A stretch of 64,000 bases of DNA from Macrocystis pyrifera (GCA_031763025.1 JASSKH010000019.1:9774250-9838249), one strand, 5' to 3'. Positions 30,716-42,513 are shown, counted from the stretch's first letter. The notes: generated from the letters alone by a model not told the origin. Translations and numbers: made by a program.

Positions 30716-33520
30716 ATGGCGCACACGGCAAGCACGCCGCTGGTGGTAGGGGAGTCTCTGACTCCACCGAAATACGGAGAGGTGTGGACCGAGCAGGCCT
30801 CTCGTGTTTTTTACGCAGCGTACCTCGATTATGAGGAACGGCTGCAGCTCGCCAACGCTCAGGGGGTGGTTCAGCACTCCAAAGTGAGCATGGGCCAGCT
30901 TATCCCCAATTACATTCATCGGTGTTTTGAGGGATTTTACAAGCATCAGACTACGATGACCGCCTCGGAGTTGTTGGACGCTGTTAGGCAGCACGCTGGT
31001 TACACAACCACCAGCAACAGATTTGACACCTCGCGGGCGGCAGCGGACTTGCGTCGCGTTCTCTCAATGAGGCGCGATGAAAAGCAGGGCGGTGAAACAT
31101 CCGTCAAAGACCGCGCGATGATGGTAAACTCCGCTATGGAAAAGTATTTTGCGGAGAATCACGCGGTGCATGCCATGTACCGCGCGCAGGACCGTTCGTG
31201 GTTGCCCGGACCGGCGGAATTTGTGAGCATGGCGTTGGTGGATGGCTTATGGCCGTCCGAGTTCAAAAAGTACGTAAAAGGTCAGCTAACGTACGCTGCA
31301 GGGTGGAAGAAGGACCCGGCATTGGTCATGGACCAAATTTTTTCTGCTGCAGAACAGTGGAAATTCATCGAGGCGTATGGTCGGAAAGATGCTGCAGGGG
31401 CAGCTGAACCGCGACGCCAACAGCAGCAGAAACCGAAACAGCAGCAGTCCGCGAAAAAGTCGTTTGTTCGCGTCTGTTTCGAGTGTGGTGATCCCAACCA
31501 TTATGTTTCTGATTGCCCAAAAGCTCGCGGTGGCGGCACAGCTCCCAGCAGTGGTGGGCGCGGGTCGTCAGGGTATCGCGGGGGCCGCAATGGCGGCCGG
31601 GGCAGATTCAACCATGGACGCGGGCGCGGTGGCCGTGGTGGCAATCAATTGACAGCGGGCGGTGGAACTTCTGCTGTTGCTTCTTCAACTTCTGGTGCGC
31701 CAGCGGCAGGAGCCGCTGGGTCGGGATCTGGTTCGTCTGTTGCCGGCCGAGCTGTATACGTTGGAGGAGCTGGAACATCGGTGGGTGCTGCTGGAGCGAG
31801 AACTTCGCCATCCACCGAGCGGGCGGAGTCAGTGTCTGGTGCTGCTGCAGGGGCGGTAGCGCCGGAACCGTCTGTATATTCGACGTCTTGGTCGGGGTGG
31901 ACCGCCGATTCTATTTCTTCGGCGCCGGCTGTAGGAGGGCAGCCATGGCGTCAGGTGACTCTTGGTACCGACCAGAGTTCAACGGCAGGTGAAGTGCCTG
32001 TCGATCGCAGCGCTGAGTGTTTACGCGCTGATCTCTCTTTGCCAGGGTCGGTTGGTTCGCTGATGGCGCGTGTGATCCTTGATTCGGGGTCGGCGCTCAC
32101 GTCCATCGGTGTCGGCTTACTTCAGCAGCTGTCTTCGCATTTCGGCGGCGCCGATCTGCAAATTCCGTTCGAAAATGGCCCGCAGCAGGCGAAAACCGCT
32201 ACGGGTGTTTCAGTGATGGTCACGCACAAAACGGTGCCGATTGCCGTGAGTGTACGGACGCCGTGGGGAGCGGTGAAATTGGAGCCCATCACTTTCGCGG
32301 TCATGCCTGGTACAGATAACGTCGTTCTGTTTGGCATGGCTACCATGAAAGCTCTTGGCATCGACGTCTACCGTGAAGCTCTGGAGAAGCTTCGCCCTCG
32401 CGCAGTGCCGGTATCGACCGGTGTGGAGACTCCGAGTTACCTTGCGGCGCGCAGAGTGACGGTTTCCGTGCGTGCTTTTCAGACCGAGGCTACGGTGGAT
32501 GCTCCGGAGGACAAGGCGGTGGAACATTTGGTCGACCGGGGGCCAGACATGTTCATGGATCCGGAGGAGGAGCGGACGGCCCGAGAACGGGCGTTGGAGG
32601 ACAGCGTGCAGCAGGCAGAGCAGAGTGGATTAAGCGTCGGCGGAGCAACCCGTTTGCGCGAAATTTTGGCTCGTCGCGTGGGTGCTTTTCGCCGTGCGCT
32701 GTGTGGTGATCCGCCAGCGCAAGTGGAGCCGATGCGAGTGCAGCTGAAGCAACAGGCGAAGCCTGTCAAGGCAACGCCACGTCGGTACGAACCGACGAAA
32801 AGGGACTGGCTCTCGAAGTGCATTGCTGCTTTGGTGTTTTTTGGCTTTGTCTACCACAACATCCAGGCGGTGTGGGCGAGTCCGGCGATGGCGGTGCCCA
32901 AGAAGGACTCTTTCCGTTTGGTGAGCGACTACTCGGCGGTGAACGCACAGGTGGAGAAGTCCCCGGGCGTCATGCCCAACCATGAAGACATGGGAGATCT
33001 GCTGGGGGCGCGTTTCTTCGGCAAGCTGGACCTACTTCAAGGGTACTGGCAGATGCCTTTGGCTCCGGAGGCGCAAGACGTCTTCACCATGGCGACAAGC
33101 GACGGTTTGTTCACGCCTACCCGTGTTCCCCAAGGTGTTTTGAATGCGACTTCTTATTTCCAAGGTGTCATGACTGAAGTGTTGCGTGGTTTGGATTGCA
33201 AAGTTTGGGTCGATGACGTTTTCTTTTTCGCAGACACCGAAGAAGCTCTTCTGCAGCTGCTTGATGACATTCTAGAACGCCTGGAGAATGTTGGACTGTT
33301 TGTCGCCGCCCACAAGTGTACCTTCTTCTCTCGTGAACTGGTCTGGTGTGGTAAGGTGTATTCCAATGGTGTCGTGTCCCATGACCCCGCTCGAGTGCAA
33401 GGTTTAAGTGAAATGCGTCGTCCCGAAAACGCTGGAGAACTAATGCAATTCTTGCAGGCTGTCAACTGGTTGCGTACATCGTTACCACGTTTAGCGGAAA
33501 ACGGTAGCACCGTTACGTGA
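30716..33520 (+). pseudogene. Gag-protease-reverse transcriptase polyprotein of Ty3 copy B
   Basis: A 934-codon frame from an ATG about 207 bp after the 5' LTR. A gag capsid-like region comes first, then the CCHC knuckle CFECGDPNHYVSDC at residue 254, then a Gly/Arg-rich and Ser/Gly/Ala-rich stretch. The protease site VILDSGSALTSIG has its Asp at residue 456. RT follows: FRLVSDYSAVN, GKLDLLQGYWQMPL, VPQGVLNATSYF and KVWVDDVFFF, with the Asp pair at 833-834. The frame ends prematurely at a TGA at 33518 because one extra base near 33498-33503 (in an A run) shifts out of the connection domain, where the following frame continues. Gag and pol are fused in one frame, as in several Ty3 lineages. 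Its enzymes look intact up to the shift. Confidence 0.93.
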
Positions 33521-33884
33521 TTTTTTGGAGGAGCTCCTTGTTGGGGCTACACGTCGGACTAAGCGAGTGGCGCGCAATCGTGTCATCAAGGATACCGCGT
33601 GGACGGAGGATCGGGTGCGGGCGTGGAATGCCGCACGGGGTTTGGTGGCGCAAGCAGTGCCGCTTCATCATCCTCGTCCCGGGTGCGTTGTTTTGATGTT
33701 TCCTGACGCTTCTGATTTCCATTGGGGTAGTTTTCTCACCCAAGTGCCTGAACACGAATTTCGCAGTGGATTGGCGTTGGAAAGCATGTCTCACGAGCCT
33801 CTCGGATTTCTGAGTGGTTCGTTCACAGGTTCGCAGTTGCGCTGGGCGACTGTCGTTTACGATTTTATGCGGATGCGACGTTGA
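33504..33884 (+). pseudogene. Connection and partial RNase H of Ty3 copy B
   Basis: Continues the polyprotein in the next frame after the 1-nt shift. It shows VVLMFPDASDFHWGSFLTQV, the first RNase H strand with its Asp, and GSFTGSQLRWATV, where RNase H normally continues with a conserved Glu/Lys block. Instead the sequence jumps at 33854/33855 to the 3' tail and ends with the same out-of-frame VYDFMRMRR peptide as copy A. About two thirds of RNase H and all of integrase are lost. Confidence 0.88.
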
Positions 33885-34156
33885 ACGTCACCGCTGATCT
33901 GAAGGATGTTTTCCAACATTCCTTTGCGCAGGGTGAATGCCGCATGAATGCTTTGGTGCATGTGGCCGAAGATGATGCCAACGAGGTGATTGTCTTGGTC
34001 GATTGGGATGGTTTCGAAGCAGAGGAGCGCACGTGGGAGTCTTTGCGGTCGATTTATTCTGCTGCGCCTGAATTCGTCGTGAAGGAATTGCGCAAATTAC
34101 GGATGACCCGTGCGCTCAAGATTAAAATTGCTTCAGAGTTCAGCATTGATTTGTGA
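33855..34156 (+). pseudogene. Chromodomain-like C-terminus, Ty3 copy B
   Basis: Same block as 1207-1508: the integrase tail with FYADATLNVTADLK and the chromodomain-like LVDWDGF and ERTWESL. Its frame differs from that of the preceding RNase H fragment, so it is not translated from the upstream start as it stands. Confidence 0.8.
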
Positions 34157-34234
34157 TTTGCCGCATGCGATTTCGTCTTGGTTTTTTGGTTTTGTCAAGC
34201 TCGTTCGTGTCGAGTGAACTCGCTTTGGGGGTGC

Positions 34235-34466
34235 TGTAGCCAAAAGATACCAAGCCGTGGAGGTTTCAGTGTAATCGCATGTGTGAGTGGAGCAGTGGCC
34301 GGGGATCCTGTGTGATGTCCCCTAGCCACCTGGCTCGTGGTCCGATGAGGATCACTCCGTGATAATACAAGCTCTAAGAACAAGACTTACTGAGTGCGAG
34401 GCCAGCGAGACTGGTGGAGTCCCTCGCTGGAAGCCCTCTTGCTGATATCATCTGGCAGAGGCCATA
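34235..34466 (+). repeat. 3' LTR of Ty3 copy B
   Basis: Identical to the 5' LTR except at the one position noted for the element. The G-rich GCTTTGGGGG just upstream is the likely polypurine tract. The flank AAGC repeats the sequence before the 5' LTR. Confidence 0.95.
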
Positions 34467-34470
34467 AAGC

Positions 34471-36129
34471 CCTGGAAGTCACCATCCCTTCCCGTCCAGA
34501 GTTTTAAAGCTCGTTGAAGGTATCCACCGTGTTTCCGCCCTTTAACCCCAGTAGTTGCGGCGAAACACACACTTACTGCATATATTCCTGCTCTGTCAGG
34601 TCGAACTATTTTCCTCGCATATCCGTCACATACACAGTGCAACACGTGAAGTATAGCAAACGTTTAGCAGCCGCAGCCGTTGGCCGTGAGTATGCGATAG
34701 AGTACCTTGGTTTGTAGTCAATAGACCAACCATCAGTAGGGACCGTTCAATATTATTGTTCCAGTCGAGTCGTACCCCGTTTACCATTTGGAATAAGATA
34801 TCTGTAGATACGCAGGTTAGTGTCTGAGTAGCCGAAGAGACGGAGATGTACGCGCGTGGTATGTTCGTACGTCAGGTTTTACGGGGTGTTGTTCTACTGA
34901 AGTTGAGAGTAACGCATGCACCCTCACGGGGCATCCATCTCGGTAGGCGTGGGGATCACACAGAACCAAATCTCGTCGGTGAACCGAGGGTTATACATGG
35001 GACGTGGGGCCCACTGCCTTCCGAACCACTGCCACCCCACGGTCTGCACAACTACCGAAATCACAAACACTTGGCACAGCAATTGACGCCACCAAACGAA
35101 CCAGCCACAAGATCACCGTCAAAGCAGTGTAAAGATGGAACCACACCGTTTTCCGTGGCTCGAGTTGGTACGATATAAAAGACGTCCGAGGTTTGACAAT
35201 CTGTCTCAAACGTTCGAGAGACGGTGGCAAGGGAACGAAGAATGCTCGGTGATAAAGGGATGCTGGCACCCAAGAGTCCCCTGGTTACCAGGTTTCCGGT
35301 GGCTCTTATCTCTAGATGTTTTGTAGGAACAGAAAAAAAAACGCTAGCTTAACACGCTGCGTTTAGAAGATCGGCTGGATCGTACTCACCGGAGAGCGAC
35401 GGTGACTTGTTAGAAGTTCATCACAGCAGCTTGGATTTCTCTCGAGATTGATCCCCGGCAGGTTCGCAACAGAGGCCTGCACGCCTACACCTCGACTAAG
35501 GGGTGCGCCAGTGGTCGAAGTTGGCCAAACGTTGGGGTGCACAAAATGAGACAAAAAACAACCCCCAACTGAATGTTCGCACTTCACTTGCGGGCGCATT
35601 CTACAACCATGAAATACGGATCTTGGTTGCACATCCCTGACTCGATTCCAAGTCCTATGTATGTGTTGCCGAAACGCCTACGCGCGGGTACTTGACGACG
35701 CATTCCTGAGCGTACCAGCGTCCCCCTAATGAAGCCGCATGCCACGAAACTGTAGCTAGCACGATTGTTATCTCTTACGTTTTCTGGGGCGACTGGCAGT
35801 GCCAGTGTACGCGACCAACGAGGCAAACATATTCAGAGACTCCGGGGCCAGCGGCTTTTGCTAAACCCTTCTACTGTAGAACTGCAACTATTTTCCGAGT
35901 ACAGTAGGTACCCTCCTTGGAGGGACTTCGCGAAAAGGAAAAGCGCTATATAAGGAAGTTTATCCGCACAGTTTATTCCCACGTGAAGGCATCTGGTCCG
36001 CTATGGTGAACGAAAGGCTCAAATAAGGCACCCCAGGTCTTCTACAAAGGGCCTGCCACACTGTTTCCCATTGAAGACACCACATTGATTATTTCTACAG
36101 CAGTAGAAAAACGAGTCAGAGTCGTGGGC
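34471..36129. other. Spacer without a supported gene
   Basis: Short scattered frames only (the longest is 110 codons at 34846-35178, unsupported). It contains one TACTGTAG word near 35870, the same word that ends the foldback element at 37213. Confidence 0.5.
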
Positions 36130-36570
36130 CCACGCTAGTGCGGTGGATTACCATATTACTTTCACCGCACTATGGTGGGACCCCGCACTATCCCGGGATA
36201 GTGTGGTACCGCGCCATTGCGGGGGCCTGAATACTGCAGTATCGCACTATCACGGAATATACGGAGACCTGTGCATACTGCACTACCCTCAGGGATGCGG
36301 GGACCTCTACGGAGAATGATGACGTGACCAGGGCCACAATGGCCCCTCTGCGACACTGCACAAATCAGTCAATAGTGGGAGAAACGATGTATTCTGAGCT
36401 GCTGTACGTAGTGACAGAGGCGTGACGGTCCCGTGATAGAGCGGCCCCGCCAGCATTGGGCGACCGGTCTCGCTGCTGCACTATTGTCGGACAAAGTCGT
36501 GACAATCGATTTTGACCGCACAATTGCGGGACCCCGCACAATTGCGGGCCGTCCTATTGCGGGCCCACGA
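36130..36570. repeat. Degenerate palindromic repeat (CGCACTAT / CGCACAATTGCGG)
   Basis: Diverged copies of a short palindrome-forming unit. CACTATCCCGGGATAGTG at 36186-36203 is a perfect 18-bp palindrome. CCGCACAATTGCGG and CGCACAATTGCGGG occur near 36518 and 36535, and TATTGCGGGCCC near 36553. The minus strand reads as repeats of GlyProAla-Ile-Val-Arg, which explains the open frames. No gene is supported. Confidence 0.7.
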
Positions 36571-37212
36571 TTGAAATTGCTCTCCAAGTCGTACGCTTAG
36601 ATACAGCAGACATGCAGTTCAACCCCCTACAGTACTATGCGACAGGATGAAGTCCTCTCGATTACCCTGACAGAATATCTAGGGGAGAGCTTTGGTGGCA
36701 GCGCGGTGCAGCAGGACACTACTGTAGTACGCACGAGGTATGTCGCACTTCAGGTACCAGGTACTTTACAGAAGCACGGAATAATGATACATTGATTGGA
36801 AGTGTGGCGGCGATTATCGGCAACGCCATTCCGTTGAAAATTATAGAGAGGGAAGGAGAAGTGCAATGGGCAACGGAAGCAATACTGTAGTGTGCACACG
36901 ATCGAATCGACCTGAGTCCCCAGGTAATGAATTGCCATTGCTTTACTCTATCGGTTGCCTGATGAACACCACAGTGCATCACACATCTACCACCAACGAA
37001 GGAGCCATCCACACACAAGTGTCACCCTGTCGTACCCTGCTCCGCATGCCGTCGTTTCGGTAGTTTGGAAGGCACGGCTCGTGCCTAAAAATAACCACAT
37101 TCACATTGACGGATAGGCCCCTCATTAGGATCCAAATACGTTAAGGAACGTTCAATACAAAGGACCCTGGCACCCCGAAGTGCCATGGTCTCTTAAAGGG
37201 GGGCGTTTACGG
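36571..37212. other. Spacer with TACTGTAG words, no gene
   Basis: Contains TACTGTAG near 36722 and 36885, which may be ends of eroded relatives of the foldback element. No coding region is supported. Confidence 0.45.
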
Positions 37213-37582
37213 TACTGTAGTTTAACGTTTGAGGTATGATACAAGCAGGTGACTGGGGTCCCACCCTTGCAACATTGGTGTTAATGCGTGAATCAATCCT
37301 TGTGGGAAAATTGACCAATGTAGCACACCGGGCGTACGGAATTGAGAGGTTGTCGACACCTCGTCGGGATTTGCTGCGTTATTGGAGAGGCATTGAACCT
37401 TGTACCACACTCAAAAGGGATCGACAACCTTCCAATTCGGTACGCCGAATGCAGGGCTACGTTTTGTCTCCACCAAGATTGGTTTACGCCCACATTATGC
37501 AAGGGGAGGGTCCGCGCAATAGCCAAGTATAGCAGCACTACCACTGTAGTTCACCGCCAACGGTAGGTATAGTTCTACAGTA
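37213..37582. mobile_element. Foldback (long inverted repeat) MITE-like element
   Basis: The outer ends are TACTGTAG (37213-37220) and CTACAGTA (37575-37582), fitting CTGTAG ends in a TA target. The arms pair over roughly 100 bp or more with mismatches. The inner 23 bp (37334-37356 against 37421-37443) match at 20 positions, and outer words such as CACCCTTGCA and CCAATC/CAATCC pair with their counterparts near 37500. A loop of about 64 bp separates the arms. A transcript would fold into a long hairpin. No protein is encoded. Confidence 0.7.
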
Positions 37583-38149
37583 GTTCTGCACATAATTTGT
37601 GAATCATGGTACTAGCGTAAATTACAGGTTGCTTGGGGTCAATCGTCCTCCCGGGTCCTCGTTATAAATACCAATTATTACAGAAGACTCTCTCATCCGA
37701 GGCGATCTGAGAGAGGTATGTTCTGAGTCAGCTGTCAGGGAGCTGACGAGTTCATCTGCACCGGTGGTATGGTTCGTGCGTCAATGACTCTCAGAGTCCT
37801 CCTGGCCTTTCTAATTCTAGAAACATTTTTCAAATACAGCAGCATTTCGTTGCCATGCCATGGGCGGTGCTGCACCCCCGCTGGCACTTTGGTCTGCACT
37901 TCACGAAAAAATACGTGTTCATTAGTATCCCATGACGCCCACAAGAGAAGAAGGTGGAACTGTGACGGATTCCCCTCGTCGAATCCTCCCTGCCACTCCT
38001 CCCCGACTCCTATTCCAGCTATTGTACGAAGCCGACCTGCCCACCACTCTGACAGACAACCTCAACAGCCACAATCCCATTCAGAAGCCGCGTTCTCCGC
38101 CTACTCTCCCCTCCCTCCCCCCCTAAACGCCCCACTTCGTCCCCTGCCC
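37583..38149. other. Spacer beside the DIRS-like element
   Basis: No supported gene. The plus strand becomes strongly pyrimidine-rich from about 37960, the composition of the DIRS-like element, so that element's untranslated 3' end may begin here. No terminal repeat was recognised. Confidence 0.4.
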
Positions 38150-38152
38150 CGG

Positions 38153-39178
38153 TTAGGTACTCGGCTCACCTGTTCTACCAACCAGCACTCTGGAGACCAA
38201 CAGGAGATCCTCCGCATTAGACGTCATTAGCCCCATAAACGCGTGCGAAGCCCACCGCCCTTCGCATCCGGTGGAGCTCCCTCCTCCACCAGCCTCGTTG
38301 CTCCACCTATCCTCCCCGAAAGCAACGCGAATTCCTCCGGTCTTAGCTCCGCCACTACCTCCTTCCCCTGCGATGGCCATTCCTCCCCCACCATCTCCAG
38401 CCCGCTCCTTAGACTATTTGTCGCCTGCCCTCTCGTCCGAATTTTCAACTCCCCGCTGCTCCTGTAGACCATTGGCGGGGCGCTATCTCCCCCAGGAATT
38501 ATTTTCCGAAGGTACTGGAATAGCTCCAGCAACAAGTCGGCCACACCCCGCTTCAGCCTCCCCCCCCGTTGTCCTCCTACGTCCTCACCACGACCGCCCC
38601 TTTCCTCCCCTGGTTCTCTTTGCCTTATTTGAAATGCGCTTTCATGGTGTCCACCGCCCCCCGCCTCTCCGCCCCCGACTGGAAGCCTTTCGCGAAAAGG
38701 CATATGTCCCCCTTCTTCAAACAGAAACGTGATGCACTTCCTCCTCTTCCCCTGGGAACGATTCCCATGCCGTCAGCAACAGCTGGTACAGCAAGGCCAA
38801 TCCGATCCACGCCATCCTCACCCCCACGTGATATTTCCCTGTGCTCCCCTCCATCGCTTTGATAATCTCCCGCGTTAGCGGTCTCCACGCCCGCGTTTGG
38901 TTCCCTGCCTCCACGTGTGCCCTCTTGATCCCCTCGTTCGCTTTGATACTGAAATCGTAAAGCGGCCGTGACCACCCTACGCACTGCTCGTGGTAAACGT
39001 GCACTGCCACGAGCTTCCCCGCCACGGTCGAAGCTTTGTTCCTTGTCTTCACGCAGCAATTGTCCATGAACTCCGTCAGATTGTCTGACAGCTCCCACGG
39101 GTTAATCTCCCCCATAGCCACTTCCCCTTTACTCACATGACCCTTCTGTTCACCCACATTCTCCGAACTTGCGCACAC
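38153..39178 (-). pseudogene. Tyrosine recombinase of the DIRS-like element, degenerate
   Basis: Would integrate element circles by strand exchange. The N-terminal core-binding part is at 39178-38717: NPWELSDNLTEFMDN, STVAGKLVAVHVYHEQCVGW, NEGIKRAHVEAGNQTRAWRP, ending near an expected Arg block. The C-terminal part reappears in other frames below 38703: EFALLSGRIGGATRL corresponds to the HxxR box with its His replaced by Leu, and EGRWASHAFMGLM to the final W/H and Tyr box with no Tyr. At least two frame shifts separate the parts. Identification rests on pattern and order. Not functional. Confidence 0.68.
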
Positions 39179-39206
39179 GCCTTCCTAGTCGATCTTGCAA
39201 CTCGTC

Positions 39207-39713
39207 CTAGCTCGTAGCTGCGCCCACAAGCTCCGAACGCATCTCCTTCCCCTCCACTCCGAGTTCCTGGGCCTGCCATAAGACGTTAAGGCGTTCTGCG
39301 GTCAGTCTTCCTTGGAATCTATTTTCCTTCCACCTCTTTTTCCCCCGTCGGCCAGAATGTTCTCCATGCCCTGCAAGTGCATTTCCTGGAAGCGCCTCCC
39401 TCCTGTCCTCTCCAACACCCCCACAGTCCTCGTCAACCCCCCCCGACCTCTCCTCTCCGTTTCCCCCCTCACAGTATATTCCCCGCTGCACCGCCGATGA
39501 ATCGCCCACCTCATCAGCACCGACTCTCCTTGCTTCGATGGCCCATGCATCCTGATCACTATCATAACGTAAACTGTCATCTCCATCCCCATCAGCTTCA
39601 GAACAATTGGTAGACAACCGATTCTCGTCGTCGCTTTCCCTGCTCCTAATCGCCGCGTTCCTGTTATCTTCCGACAAGCTGTATCTCCAGTACAACCCCG
39701 ATTGCAGGCACAA
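39207..39713 (-). pseudogene. RNase H-like remnant of the DIRS-like element
   Basis: Two interleaved frames together resemble the RNase H region that follows RT in DIRS-type elements: MAVYVMIVIRMHG-like start (seen as MTVYVMIVIRMHG), GDSSAVQRGIYCEGG, LQGMENILADG and a tail RLTAERLNVLWQAQELGVEGKEM. The last block connects directly to the recombinase frame about 30 bp on. Multiple shifts are present. Assignment is by order and motif, moderately secure. Confidence 0.55.
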
Positions 39714-39877
39714 CCCCCGAACGGCCTCGAACGAAGCGTTTCAACACCAAGTCCTCTTGTGGGTCTGCTTCACGAATCTGAAGAAAGGCGCCGCCACCCG
39801 TTCCCCCTCTCCGGCCATGCCCCCCATCAGGCACCATATCTACTACCCCACGTCTTCCGTGAACTGCTCCGTCAGTG

Positions 39878-40633
39878 TCAACACCCTCTTGGCGTCCGCC
39901 TTCTTCCTACCCCTCCCCCACGCGCCCCCTCCCCGTCCCTTTTCTCCTGCCCATTCAGCTGCACCTTGCTCAATTGCAGAAACCACCGCTCAAAATACCT
40001 CCCCGATCTGATCACGTACGTCATGTGGTGCAGTTTTCCTGCCGACACGAGGCCTTGACGTATTGTCGCCATGTACTCCCCCTCGTGCCACTCTTCCAGA
40101 AGCTCCTGCAGCGCTCTGACGTTCCTGGGTGGCAATGGTATCGTCTGTTTCTCCGTGTCCAGGTCAAACTCCAGCACTTCCTGCTGTGGTGCCCAATCCG
40201 TGACCTTCTCGTGCAACAACAGCGGCTTCTTTCCCTCCTCCCTCTCCCCCACGGCCTGAAAATGAATCGATGACAGAATTGCGCCATCGCTATGCATCTC
40301 CCCCCGTTCGGTTTCCACTGTACTTCCACCGACACCGCGTCGCCCATGAAGAAAACATCCCACGCGGTGTCCTCCGCCCCCCGCCCCCCCCACCGCCTTT
40401 CCTGTGCAACTCTCCGGCAGCGGTTCCACCTCTGCTCCCATGTCCGCTGCGACTCGGTCGTGCGTTGTGGCCGCCGCTCCTGCGCCTGTTGAATGGCACT
40501 GACTACCACCCAGGGCTCCCCTTGCACCCGAACAGCGCAGGTCGACGAGCACGTAATCCCCCAGAACAAACCCGGAGTTCACGGCCCCTGCGTTGTCCAC
40601 CCCCACTTGACAAAAGGCACCCTGCACGTCCAT
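39878..40633 (-). pseudogene. Reverse transcriptase core of the DIRS-like element, degenerate
   Basis: MDVQGAFCQVGVDNAGAV is RT motif A with its Asp. In a second frame DTAWDVFFMGDAVSVEV (about 40330-40362) is the catalytic box, with Gly in place of the first of the paired Asp residues. The thumb region HEKVTDWAPQQEVLEFDLDT, then LVSAGKLHHMTYVIRSGRYF, is clear. Two frames are needed to follow the domain. The substitution in the catalytic box and the shifts argue for an old, inactive copy. Confidence 0.72.
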
Positions 40634-40716
40634 TGTTTATATACGGATTCTTCTTCTCCTCTCAAACTTGTCCCGGAGCCCCAGGATCTTCAGCACGATC
40701 TGGAGCATCACGGCCG

Positions 40717-41154
40717 CTAAGTGGTACTTCGGAATTCTGATCCCAGTACATCGTCTCGTTTACTGGCCGTCCCGCCCCTCGACCCCCCTTCGGTTCGCCG
40801 CTGAATGGTGTGGATTATCCTCCTCTTCCCTGTCTCATCTACCACTCTCACTGGGTTAATCCGCAGGCCTCGCACCAACCTCGCCAATCTCACCGGGACC
40901 ACACTCGCACTGACCAACTTGGCATTGCCCACCGCCTTCTCCCACACCTCGTTCGCGTGCTTGTCGGCGCTGCTATGGTTCCCGTACGCTAGTTGTTGCT
41001 CCACATTACCTTCTGGGTTTACCTCCACCGACACGTTCACCCTTGCAACCTGCTCTAGCAGTTCGAATTGGTCGAATTGTGCTGTCTCCGAAGCTCTCGC
41101 CCCCCATTCCGCATCATTATGGGGAGCCAGTAACTCCCCCTCCAACCCCCACAA
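40717..41154 (-). pseudogene. N-terminal part of the DIRS-like reverse transcriptase
   Basis: A 145-codon frame with VWEKAVGNAKLVSASVVPVR, LVRGLRINPVRVVDETGKRR and IIHT, matching the fingers region that precedes motif A in DIRS-type RT. It lies just upstream of the RT core in a different frame. The N-terminal third is uninformative. Confidence 0.6.
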
Positions 41155-41289
41155 AAACCTTCGCTAAGTCACCTCCCTCCCGTCGTACAATTTTCCCCTC
41201 GCCTTCGCCATCACCAGTAACAGCCGATCCCGCCCTTTCGCGTCGCCCCCTGTCTTCCTGAAACGCGCTAACTCCCCCTTCTACCGTCG

Positions 41290-42290
41290 TGTCTCTTCCC
41301 ACTCTACTGCCCTCGCCTGTTGCTCCTCCTTGTGCACCGTTCGGTTGCCACGTACATTCCCTTTCGTTCTGTGCACGGCCTTTTCGTGCACTTCCCCCTT
41401 CGTTACGTGCGCGGCCTCGCCGTGACCCTGCCCTCTCGTTCCGGACTCGGTCCCACCGTACGTTTGTCCCCCCGTTCCCGGTGGGGTCCTCCCACGCACC
41501 TCTCCCCCCCCTTTCTTGCCCGTGCCCACCTACCCCCTCGACTTTAGCGCAGCCTCGCCGCGCACGTCCCCCTCGTTCCGTGCGCGCCTCCGCCGTGACG
41601 TTTCCCTCCCGTTCCATTCGCGGCCCCGCCACGCACGTGTCCCCCCCTTCCACTCCCCACAGCCCTCTTATCCTTGCCCCGTTCTTGCCTCCCCCGTGGG
41701 CTTGCCTTCCCGACATGTGCACGCCACCCCCCACGCCCTTCTTGGTTTGTTCCGTGCGTGGTCGCGTCGCGCTTCTCCCCTCTTTTCCCGTGCGTGGGCT
41801 TGCCAAGCACGTCTCCCCTCGTCTCGTGCCCGCCTCCGCTGTACGCTCGCTCCCCCATTCCTTGCTCGGCACCCCTGCAACCCCCCCCCTTCGGTTCGTG
41901 CGCGGCCCCGCCGTGATGCTGCTCTACCGCTCAATTCACAGCCCCGCCGCACCCCTCTCGTTTTGTTCCGTGGGCGGTCCCGCCATGCGCCTCCGCACTC
42001 GATCTGTACACGGCCCCGCCTCGACCTTCCCCTCTCGTTTCTTGTGCGCCCCCCCCCCCCCCGAGTCTCCCATCTTGTGCCATGCACGGCCTCGCAGCGC
42101 ATCTCCCCCCTCGTTCCGTGCACGGCCCCGCCGCACACCGCCCCTCCTGTCCTGTATACGGCTCCGCCGCGCGTCTATCCTCTGGTCCCATGCATGGGAC
42201 CACCGTGCACCCCCTCCCCTTTTCTCTGCGTGGCCCCGCCGTGCATTGCCCAGCCTAATTATGTTTCAGCCTGACGCGTAATACCCTCCT
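41290..42290 (-). repeat. GC-rich minisatellite, period about 40-45 bp
   Basis: About 1 kb of a diverged unit whose plus strand reads like CGTTCCGTGCACGGCCCCGC followed by a C/T-rich tail. All six frames are largely open because stops are rare in the unit, giving Arg/Gly or Pro/Arg/Ser-rich artefacts up to 330 codons. It interrupts the DIRS-like element between gag-like scraps and RT. Confidence 0.8.
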
Positions 42291-42510
42291 TGTTTCGTTC
42301 GTAGCTCCGCCCCGAATCTGTCTGCCCGTTGCGTGCATGGCCCTGTCGTCCACTTCCCGTCCCGTTCCATGGACGGCCTCGTCGCCACACACTTTTCCCT
42401 CGCTCCTGCGCGCTCCCTGCCCTCCCCATTATGCATCCCCCCCCCCCCCCTCTCCCTGCGCAACCCCGTCACGGCAGGCTACCGCCCCCTACTCTTGCAC
42501 TACCCCTTTG

Positions 42511-42513
<3 letters not shown>

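Larger units (their letters stand above)
30273..34470 (+). mobile_element. Ty3/gypsy LTR retrotransposon, copy B (young, internally deleted)
   Basis: A complete insertion: 232-bp LTRs at 30277-30508 and 34235-34466, flanked by the 4-bp duplication AAGC (30273-30276 and 34467-34470). The two LTRs differ at one seen position (C30492 against A34450), indicating recent insertion. Inside are gag, protease and RT in one frame, then an RNase H piece, then the chromodomain tail. All of integrase is missing through a deletion with junction at 33854/33855. It cannot be autonomous, but could move if supplied with integrase from a relative such as the parent of copy A. Confidence 0.95.

Noticed and set aside
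41117..42281. Long open frames (up to 330 codons) in the GC-rich minisatellite
   Set aside because: All six frames are open because the repeated unit lacks stop codons. Composition is low-complexity, with no domain.
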